Source: Balneolales bacterium (GTDB lineage: Bacteria > Bacteroidota > Rhodothermia > Balneolales > Natronogracilivirgulaceae). Taken from it: DNA of 22,128 nt. The notes beneath the pieces are model-generated. The model was given only the letters and a program-made list of their open reading frames with translations, did no database searches and was not told the DNA's origin. This document shows, piece by piece, positions 16,278 to 22,128 of the stretch (the first letter of the stretch is position 1; each line of letters starts with the position of its first letter). The stretch spans positions 1 to 22,128 of the forward strand of contig SLLP01000176.1 in assembly GCA_007133995.1 (NCBI GenBank), written 5' to 3'. Both the position numbers and the translations under genes were made by a program.

Positions 16278-17801
16278 ATGGGCTTACTAGAGCGACTTGG
16301 CATTGAGGCCGTAAACGACGGAACATGGATCGGATCGAAAAGCTACGGATGGGAACATCGGGAAAGAATCAAGAGCATTTCACCGATAGATGACAGTGTC
16401 ATTGCTGAAATCAGCTGGACATCAGAAGACCAGTACGAAGAAGTGGTTGAGGCAGCACAGGCCGCATTTCTGGAGTGGAGGCAAGTCCCGGCACCAAAAA
16501 GAGGAGAAATCGTGCGCCAGATCGGTGAAGCTCTACGTGAACATAAAGAAGATCTAGGTCGCCTGGTGACACTCGAGAATGGAAAAATTCTTCAGGAAGG
16601 TCTCGGTGAGGTGCAGGAGATGATCGACATCTGTGATTTTGCCGTTGGTCTGTCCCGCCAACTTTACGGTTACACCATGCAGTCTGAGCGGCCCGAACAT
16701 CGTCTCTATGACCAGTATCATCCCCTGGGTATTGCAGGCGTGATATCCTCATTCAACTTTCCGGTTGCTGTGTGGAGCTGGAACGCCATGATCGCAGCTG
16801 TTTGCGGTGATGTCATCCTCTGGAAACCCTCAAGCAAGACCCCGCTCACTGCATTGGCCTGCCAAAAGCTGGCGGCCGAAGTCATGCGCAAAAACAACAT
16901 GCCGGAAGCGGTCTTCAGCCTGATCACGACCGACCGTGTAATTGGCGAAAAGATGGCTCTCGACAAACGGATTCCCCTGATATCTGCAACCGGATCCACA
17001 GCCATGGGACAGAAAGTGGGTCCGCAGGTATCTGCACGTCTGGGCAAATCCATTCTGGAACTCGGTGGAAACAATGCCATCATCATTACAGAACATGCTG
17101 ATATCGAAATGGCTGTTCGTGCAACGGTTTTTGGAGCTGTGGGCACGGCCGGCCAGCGTTGCACATCCACCCGCAGGCTCATTGTCCATTCTTCAATATT
17201 CGAGGAAGTCAAAAAACGGCTTATCGATGTATATGAAAAAATCACTATTGGCGACCCAATGAATGACAAATATCTGGTAGGGCCAATGATTGACTACGGT
17301 GCTGTAGAAACAATGCAAAAGGCGCTCAAAACCCTTAAAGACCAGGGTGGCGAGATCCTGTTTGGCGGTGAGCCGATCACAGAGGGCGTTCCCGGGCGCA
17401 ACTACGTCAGACCTGCACTATGCCTTGCCAAAAACGAGTATCCAATCGTACAGGAAGAGACATTTGCACCGATCCTCTACCTTATCCGCTACGAAACTTT
17501 TGATGAAGCGATCGAGATGCATAACGATGTACCACAGGGGCTCAGCTCATCCATATTCACGCTTAACGTGCGTGAGGCGGAACGCTTCCTCAGCGCCAAG
17601 GGATCCGACTGTGGTATTGCCAATGTCAATATCGGAACCAGCGGTGCCGAAATAGGCGGGGCATTTGGTGGCGAGAAGGAAACCGGCGGCGGGCGCGAAT
17701 CGGGATCCGATGCATGGAAGTTCTATATGCGACGCCAGACCAATACCATCAACTGGAGTAATGAAATGCCATTAGCCCAGGGCATCAAGTTTGATATCTG
17801 A
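16278..17801 (+). CDS. ALDH7-family aldehyde dehydrogenase (probable L-aminoadipate-semialdehyde / P6C dehydrogenase)
   Basis: The protein oxidises an aldehyde to a carboxylate with NAD(P). All catalytic residues are present: Asn160 (SSFNFPVAVW), Lys183 (LWKPSSKTPL), the GSTAMG loop (239-244), Glu261 (ELGGNNAII) and the nucleophile Cys295 (GTAGQRCTSTRRL). The C-terminal GTSGAEIGGAFGGEKETGGG and SGSDAWKFYMRRQTNTINWS are hallmarks of the ALDH7/antiquitin group, whose members act on alpha-aminoadipate semialdehyde (piperideine-6-carboxylate) in lysine breakdown. At 507 aa the length is normal. The substrate assignment is by family. No lysine aminotransferase, saccharopine dehydrogenase or other lysine-degradation gene is adjacent, so the pathway context is missing. 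The ATG at 16278 is followed immediately by the conserved N-terminus. It is convergent with the decarboxylase gene, with 50 bases between. Confidence 0.93.
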   Translation: MGLLERLGIEAVNDGTWIGSKSYGWEHRERIKSISPIDDSVIAEISWTSEDQYEEVVEAAQAAFLEWRQVPAPKRGEIVRQIGEALREHKEDLGRLVTLENGKILQEGLGEVQEMIDICDFAVGLSRQLYGYTMQSERPEHRLYDQYHPLGIAGVISSFNFPVAVWSWNAMIAAVCGDVILWKPSSKTPLTALACQKLAAEVMRKNNMPEAVFSLITTDRVIGEKMALDKRIPLISATGSTAMGQKVGPQVSARLGKSILELGGNNAIIITEHADIEMAVRATVFGAVGTAGQRCTSTRRLIVHSSIFEEVKKRLIDVYEKITIGDPMNDKYLVGPMIDYGAVETMQKALKTLKDQGGEILFGGEPITEGVPGRNYVRPALCLAKNEYPIVQEETFAPILYLIRYETFDEAIEMHNDVPQGLSSSIFTLNVREAERFLSAKGSDCGIANVNIGTSGAEIGGAFGGEKETGGGRESGSDAWKFYMRRQTNTINWSNEMPLAQGIKFDI

Positions 17802-17851
17802 TTTATTTTTGTCCTACATAATGTACATACTTCCTTGAGGCGAACCAGACA

Positions 17852-19306
17852 TCAATCCGTTCTGTCATTCAGCCTGTGAAGCCGGCGCGCCATTTCGGGA
17901 ATAAAACCGAGGTGCTCCGGCTTCATCAACACACTTCGCAATACCTTTACACTTTGCTGATCCGCCTTGAGTTCCGGAAGCAAACGAACAGCATCGCTTT
18001 GGTCCAGCGACAGAGCGCTCAGGTACAGTTTGCTTTCACGCGACTCCGCATCCATCCCCCGCCTGAGAATTTCCTCGGATTTTTTACTGACAGCCGAATA
18101 GGAGTTAACACGGGTTGCCGGAATCCAGGTTACAATATCGAGCTCGGGTCGCATCACCGGATGATATCGGTCCGATGCCTCAAGCGCATCGTAAAGCCTC
18201 AGAGCCGCCTTCCTGCAATTTGCCAGGATCTGCGGGAGTCCGGCTGTAGTTGCAGCTTCATCAGCGACACTTGCGTCTTTTTTTTCCTCCGGTTTTTCAG
18301 AAAGACTGTACAGTACCGCATCCGGCAGGAACAGTTGCAAGGTAAACCAGAGGGCGATAGCTGCCGATCCCGCGCGGGAACACTCCAGACTGATCTCGCC
18401 AAGGTGCATGTCACCGGAAGTAAAGTAGGTATAGGGTGAGTCGTGTTGGTAAAACCTTCCGACTGAAGGATCTCGAAACATAACCGTACCGCATCCATAC
18501 GGCTGAAGACCATGCTTATGTGGATCAATGACGATGCTGTCAACATCCTTCAACGACTTCCAGGGCTCGGGGTCGATCAGGCCGGTGTTACGAATAAGAT
18601 GAAAAAAACCGCCGTAAGCCGCATCAACATGAACACGCACATGGTTCTTCCTTGCCCATGGAAGAATACGATGGAGCGGTTCCACCCTGCCCTGGCCGGT
18701 GGTACCAAGCGTGACCACCACAGTCCCGGGAAGCGGATGCTCAGGGTCAATTCGGGCTGGATCGGGAAGCCCGTCTTCATCCACCGGAAGAATCATAACA
18801 GGGTGCCTCAGCACCTGCCCCATCCTCTGATGGGTGTAATGCGCCTGGTTTGATACGGCTATTGGCCGATCAGGGTGCAACTCACGTGCCACCCAAAGCG
18901 CCTCCAGGTTTGCAATGGTTCCGCTGCTGGTGAGGTGACCAAGCGCCTGATCCGGAAAGCCTGTCATCTGCACGAGCAGCCGGACCACCTCCTTCTCCAT
19001 AAATGATGCCTCTGGTCCGCCATCGAGGGCGTGATTGTTGGGATTGATGGTCATAGCCAGCGCATAAGCAAGCCAGGCGGCTGGATGAGGCGGCTTGAGC
19101 ATCTGACCGGCATAGAAGGATTCATGAAACGGATAGTGCCTTGATAGCCGCTCTACCAAATTATTCAGGGCTTCGTCCAGCTTTTCCCAGTGAACAGGCA
19201 GATTATAGGATTGAGCATCGGATCCGGCGGAAGAGTCGCTGCCCATTTTTCTGCGCAACTGTTCCAGCAAATCCTGTAATCGATCAATATATTCATCTGG
19301 CAGCAT
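17852..19306 (-). CDS. Group II pyridoxal-phosphate-dependent decarboxylase
   Basis: The protein belongs to the glutamate/aromatic amino acid/diaminobutyrate decarboxylase superfamily. The PLP lysine is Lys264 in VIDPHKHGLQPYGCG; Asp228 in RVHVDAAYGGFF pairs with the pyridine nitrogen; His156 in NQAHYTH is the usual ring-stacking residue; LTSSGTIANLEALW (125-138) holds the phosphate. The N-terminal HYPFHESFYAGQMLKPPHPA resembles the substrate-side entry of this group. At 484 aa the length fits. The exact amino acid cannot be told, and an acyl- or sulfur-containing substrate is possible. It begins 13 bases after the stop of a DUF3078-like outer-membrane gene on the same strand, so the two are very likely co-transcribed. 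Residues about 330-345 are a charged, Lys/Glu-rich loop. The ATG at 19306 is the only plausible start. Confidence 0.9.
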   Translation of the reverse strand: MLPDEYIDRLQDLLEQLRRKMGSDSSAGSDAQSYNLPVHWEKLDEALNNLVERLSRHYPFHESFYAGQMLKPPHPAAWLAYALAMTINPNNHALDGGPEASFMEKEVVRLLVQMTGFPDQALGHLTSSGTIANLEALWVARELHPDRPIAVSNQAHYTHQRMGQVLRHPVMILPVDEDGLPDPARIDPEHPLPGTVVVTLGTTGQGRVEPLHRILPWARKNHVRVHVDAAYGGFFHLIRNTGLIDPEPWKSLKDVDSIVIDPHKHGLQPYGCGTVMFRDPSVGRFYQHDSPYTYFTSGDMHLGEISLECSRAGSAAIALWFTLQLFLPDAVLYSLSEKPEEKKDASVADEAATTAGLPQILANCRKAALRLYDALEASDRYHPVMRPELDIVTWIPATRVNSYSAVSKKSEEILRRGMDAESRESKLYLSALSLDQSDAVRLLPELKADQQSVKVLRSVLMKPEHLGFIPEMARRLHRLNDRTD

Positions 19307-19319
19307 GACAAACTGGTGT

Positions 19320-20201
19320 TTACCTGAATCTGTAGTTTATGCCAACTGACAGAATCTGCTTGATCTGAAGCGCTTTGGTAATATCATCATTGTACTGGAA
19401 GGCAAGCTCAAAATTAGTGGTTAAATAGTTGTTGATCCGGCCAACCAGTTCATTGGTGAAATTGACATCGGTACTCATCAGACTTTTCTGAAGATTACTG
19501 AAGGTTTCAATATATCCGGTGTATGTGACATTTGTCCATATTTCCCGTTCATAACTCATAACAACGGAAAAACCGGCCTCATTCCGGAACCAGTCTCCTT
19601 CATCAAGTCCGTATCTTTCTGACAACGATGTATCACGCATGAATGTCTGCCGCAGTGAAATACCCACAGTAGACTCTAAATAGCTGTCCGGATCGAACGA
19701 CAGACCAATCGTTTGAATAAGGGTGCCGGGAGCCAGAAATCTGGACTGAACATTTTCGAAACTTCGATCATATCCTTTGTCGAACTGCGTATCAAAATTG
19801 ATATTTCCGGTCAGGCTGAAACGCTCATCAGAAAAACGCCGTCGGAACTGATTTCGCAGCCGGATCAAATCCTGACTTTTGCGAAATGCGTCACGATCCT
19901 GCCGGGTTTGTCCATAGCGTAAATCAAGGCGAAATCCATACTGATACGGTCCATCGGTATAGACACCAGAAAATACCGAGTTTGCAACAACAGCAATCCG
20001 ATCCACACCACCCTGTGCCCACTCGCGGTGGTATGCCTGGGAGCCGTTTAAACCGGCCCTGAACCGGATATCCCAGTCCCCCTCTTCTTCAACACTGGTA
20101 AGCAAATCATCGGTTGGCATGGGCAGTTTCTGGGCACTGGCGGACTCTAACCCTGTCAGGGTAAAAAAAAACGAGACTAATAAAACATGCCAGCAACGCA
20201 T
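19320..20201 (-). CDS. DUF3078-like outer membrane protein, copy 1
   Basis: The 293-residue protein has a cleavable signal peptide (CWHVLLVSFFFTLTGLESAS then AQ) and a mature region of antiparallel beta strands. It shares with Bacteroidota DUF3078-type proteins the motif REWAQGGVDRIAVVANSVFS, then YQYGFRLDLRYGQTR, LIRLRNQFRRRFSDERFSLT and the ending QIKQILSVGINYRFR. It is a clear paralog of the gene at 20523-21434, matching along its length (QGG-D, RLDLRYGQ, FDTQFDKGYD, VTYTGYIETFSNL, VGRINNYL). The function is unknown; location in the outer membrane is inferred. It lies 321 bases downstream of the other copy and 13 bases upstream of the decarboxylase, so it may share a transcript with the enzyme. 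No Shine-Dalgarno sequence precedes the ATG. Confidence 0.83.
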   Translation of the reverse strand: MRCWHVLLVSFFFTLTGLESASAQKLPMPTDDLLTSVEEEGDWDIRFRAGLNGSQAYHREWAQGGVDRIAVVANSVFSGVYTDGPYQYGFRLDLRYGQTRQDRDAFRKSQDLIRLRNQFRRRFSDERFSLTGNINFDTQFDKGYDRSFENVQSRFLAPGTLIQTIGLSFDPDSYLESTVGISLRQTFMRDTSLSERYGLDEGDWFRNEAGFSVVMSYEREIWTNVTYTGYIETFSNLQKSLMSTDVNFTNELVGRINNYLTTNFELAFQYNDDITKALQIKQILSVGINYRFR

Positions 20202-20522
20202 GATCCTAACTATTATAGATCCAAAAATACAGAAAATACAAATTGATATTATGATCGAAGAACCAGGAAGCGGGGGAGCTGAAGCTGCATCATCAAATGC
20301 ACCTGGTAATGCAGCAAGCTTGCCATAATGCTCTGAACAGATGATAATACCAAATAGTGGCGCTATTAAAAATTAAGGACCAATATACTGATTCCTGCGC
20401 CGATATGTGAGAAGAATATTACCAATGAGTCACAACATCTTCCTCTCGGGCTCGGTATGGGGTCCCGGTAAAATGAACTTTTCAATGATGATTAACACGA
20501 ACGCGGTATCTCCGGGAACTGC
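20202..20522. other. Intergenic region between the two DUF3078-like genes
   Basis: These 321 bases contain no supported gene. A 25-codon frame at 20249-20326 (minus) has an ATG but no coding signal, and the frame of the downstream copy stays open far upstream without a start codon. Weak minus-strand promoter-like boxes (TTGGTA, 17 bases, CATTAT) can be found near 20350-20325 but are poor. The gap is long enough for the downstream pair to have a separate promoter. Confidence 0.4.
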
Positions 20523-21434
20523 CTATTCGCCAAAAAAGGAATAGCTAAAACCGACGGATATGATCTGCTTGACCTGCCAATCAGGATCAACGTCGCTGTC
20601 ATAGGCCAGGACAAACTCCACATTCGCACTGATATAACGATTGATCCGTCCTGTAATTTCATTCACGAAAAGAACATCCGTATTTGAGAGGGCTCTGTTG
20701 ACATTGGTAAAGGTCTCCACATATCCAGCGTATTGGATATCCTCCATAATTCGACGCTCATAACCTATAAGAAAGGAGAGACCACCTTCATTACGAAATG
20801 TTTTGTCATGCTCCTGAAAGTAACGAAAAGAGAGAGATGTGTCTGCAACAATGGTTTGTTTCATTGCAATGCCACCCTCAAACCGCAGGTTTTTAACCGG
20901 GCGATAACCCAGACCAAGCACCTCTGTAATGTATGCAGGTGCCATAAAACGTGATATCAGTATGCGCTCCTTTCCCTCTTCGGGAATGGGATTCTCATAG
21001 CCCTTGTCAAACTGCGATTCAAAGTTCACATTGAATATGGCGCTCAGACGCTCATCTTGAAAGCTTCGTCTGGCCTGATTCCGAATCCGGATGCGGTCAT
21101 CGCTCTTGATGAAGTCGCCATCACCAATTCGGGACTGACCGTACCTCAGATTGATATCAAGCTTGTACGTATATTTATCCTTTGTGTACTCGGAGACATA
21201 TGCCATTGTTCCAAGGATGGCCAGGTTGTCAGTACCTCCCTGGCTCCAGTTGCGGTATGTGGCCTGTGTGCCGGTGAGTGAGGTGCGGAGACTGTGACTC
21301 CAATTGGATGTTTCCACGTCTTCCAAAACCGGGTCACCGGTATCGGGGTTTGGGACAGGTTCCGTCTGCGCAAAGACGGAAGTGGCAGTAAAAAGGCATG
21401 CAACAAGGGTGTGGACAAAGTTTTTCTCAATCAT
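20523..21434 (-). CDS. DUF3078-like outer membrane protein, copy 2
   Basis: The 303-residue protein begins with a signal peptide (FVHTLVACLFTATSVFAQ) and continues with strands matching the downstream paralog: YRNWSQGGTDNLAILGTMAY, YTYKLDINLRYGQSR, RIRIRNQARRSFQDERLSAI, FESQFDKGYEN, YAGYVETFTNVNRALSNTDV and the ending QVKQIISVGFSYSFFGE. The W-x-QGG motif and overall layout are those of Bacteroidota DUF3078-like outer-membrane proteins with no assigned function. It carries a short Pro/Asp-rich linker after the signal (PVPNPDTGDPVLED) that the other copy lacks. Its start lies 44 bases after the PyrR-like gene's stop on the same strand, so it could be in that operon. It ends with TAG, showing that TAG is a true stop here. 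Confidence 0.83.
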   Translation of the reverse strand: MIEKNFVHTLVACLFTATSVFAQTEPVPNPDTGDPVLEDVETSNWSHSLRTSLTGTQATYRNWSQGGTDNLAILGTMAYVSEYTKDKYTYKLDINLRYGQSRIGDGDFIKSDDRIRIRNQARRSFQDERLSAIFNVNFESQFDKGYENPIPEEGKERILISRFMAPAYITEVLGLGYRPVKNLRFEGGIAMKQTIVADTSLSFRYFQEHDKTFRNEGGLSFLIGYERRIMEDIQYAGYVETFTNVNRALSNTDVLFVNEITGRINRYISANVEFVLAYDSDVDPDWQVKQIISVGFSYSFFGE

Positions 21435-21478
21435 GGAGGCTATCGTTTGAATAGTTGGTTTAAATCATGTGGCTATGG

Positions 21479-22036
21479 TTAGTTACGAATGACTGCAGAA
21501 GCACCAGATGATATCAACCAAACTCCCTCTGCCTTGCCCTCCTCTGAAAACCGGCAATGCACATGTTCCTTAAGCTTGGTTGGACAATAAAGCCCGAGAT
21601 AACAGATATCAACAGGGTAGCGTCGATGGCCCCGGTCAATCAGGGCCGCAAGCCGGATTTCATTCGGACGCTCATCAACCGTCAGTTCCCGTATGGCCTC
21701 GAACATGGTCTGACCACTGTACAGTACGTCATCAAAAATTATCACTCGTTTGCCGCGTGCCGCATCGGTTAGCTCCTCATCAACGGTAAGTCCGGTGCCA
21801 ATGTGCTCTTTCACTCCCAGTGGACGAACGGCAATTGATGTCCCGTAAATATCAGAAAGTTTCCCGGCAAGCATGCAGGCAAGTTGATATCCTCTTTTGT
21901 GTATACCCAGGATAAGCAGGCGGTCCGAACCGCGGGTATCCTCATAAATCTGGTAGGCTATTCTGGTGACGGTCCGTTCGATGCGGGCCGGACTCATTAA
22001 CAAGTGGCTGTTGGCATCGGGTTCAAACACGGTCAC
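21479..22036 (-). CDS. pyrR: PyrR-like phosphoribosyltransferase
   Basis: The 185-residue protein has the type I PRTase fold with the PRPP loop VIIFDDVLYSGQT (98-110) and the PyrR-typical ALIDRGHRRYPVDICYLGLY (131-150) as well as LILGIHKRGYQLA (40-52). PyrR proteins bind pyr mRNA with UMP and regulate pyrimidine genes in Firmicutes, and have uracil phosphoribosyltransferase activity; in Bacteroidota relatives RNA binding is not established to my knowledge. No other pyr gene is visible here, so a regulatory role is only a possibility. The start is a GTG at 22036, supported because the preceding gene's TAG (22037-22039) directly abuts it and AGGTGA lies in the junction, implying coupled translation. 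The next gene downstream is the DUF3078-like copy 2. Confidence 0.88.
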   Translation of the reverse strand: MTVFEPDANSHLLMSPARIERTVTRIAYQIYEDTRGSDRLLILGIHKRGYQLACMLAGKLSDIYGTSIAVRPLGVKEHIGTGLTVDEELTDAARGKRVIIFDDVLYSGQTMFEAIRELTVDERPNEIRLAALIDRGHRRYPVDICYLGLYCPTKLKEHVHCRFSEEGKAEGVWLISSGASAVIRN

Positions 22037-22128
22037 CTACTGAAACATGGACTTGATGCTGCCCCAGGTGCGTCTGACGGCGTTGGTAGTATATGAGGCG
22101 GATTCCTTAAAATAGATATGGGATGTAC
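22037..22128 (-). CDS. C-terminal fragment of an unidentified protein (gene continues beyond window)
   Basis: On the minus strand a frame enters at the right edge and ends at TAG (22039-22037). The last 29 codons are complete and end FKESASYTTNAVRRTWGSIK then SMFQ. The stop touches the GTG of the PyrR-like gene without any gap, which is strong support for a real, co-transcribed gene. The fragment is too short to name a family; a membrane-proximal amphipathic tail is all that could be suggested. Confidence 0.6.
   Translation of the reverse strand, partial: TSHIYFKESASYTTNAVRRTWGSIKSMFQ

Noticed and set aside
20249..20326. A 25-codon minus-strand frame between the DUF3078-like genes
   Set aside because: It has no ribosome binding site, no coding composition and no supporting context.

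Overview
The window looks like a chromosomal segment of a Gram-negative bacterium of the FCB group, most likely a Balneolota/Rhodothermota-type or other Bacteroidota-related organism. The basis is a tandem pair of outer-membrane proteins resembling the Bacteroidota family DUF3078, a dimeric (alpha2) glycyl-tRNA synthetase, a large secreted protein with lamin-tail domains and a gliding/FlgD-like C-terminal domain, and start codons mostly without Shine-Dalgarno sequences. The best promoter candidates are sigma70-like (TTGACT-17-TACATT and TTGACT-17-TACAAA). The taxonomic call is an inference. No rRNA, tRNA, CRISPR array, phage or intact insertion sequence was seen.

Layout. 1-2020 (minus): a TetR regulator followed 31 bases later by a TolC-type outer-membrane efflux protein that runs off the left edge. 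This is the promoter end of an efflux operon, with a good promoter flanked by inverted repeats. 2124-7219: a DUF2459 lipoprotein (minus), a luciferase-like flavin monooxygenase (plus), a SlyD-like FKBP isomerase (minus), glycyl-tRNA synthetase (minus) and an NmrA-like atypical SDR with a glycine-rich insert (minus). 7486-8630 (plus): aspartate-semialdehyde dehydrogenase with its own promoter.

8631-16073 is the least ordinary part. It holds a 1226-residue secreted lamin-tail protein built from three Ig-plus-LTD units, a short degraded reading frame, a SpoU/TrmH RNA methyltransferase (minus), and an outer-membrane beta-barrel gene cut in two by one in-frame TAG. Upstream of the barrel gene is a 22-bp-period A-tract repeat. 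TAG is used as an ordinary stop by two other genes here, so a nonsense mutation or sequencing error explains the barrel better than codon reassignment.

16278-22128: an ALDH7-type (aminoadipate-semialdehyde/P6C) dehydrogenase (plus) converges on a minus-strand series. In transcription order this is an unknown C-terminal fragment, a PyrR-like phosphoribosyltransferase whose GTG start directly follows the preceding TAG, two DUF3078-like outer-membrane paralogs, and a group II PLP decarboxylase only 13 bases after the second paralog. I see no clear-cut new defence or biosynthetic system. The observations most worth checking are the interrupted barrel, the degraded frame at 12637-12895, and the pairing of an outer-membrane protein with a decarboxylase.
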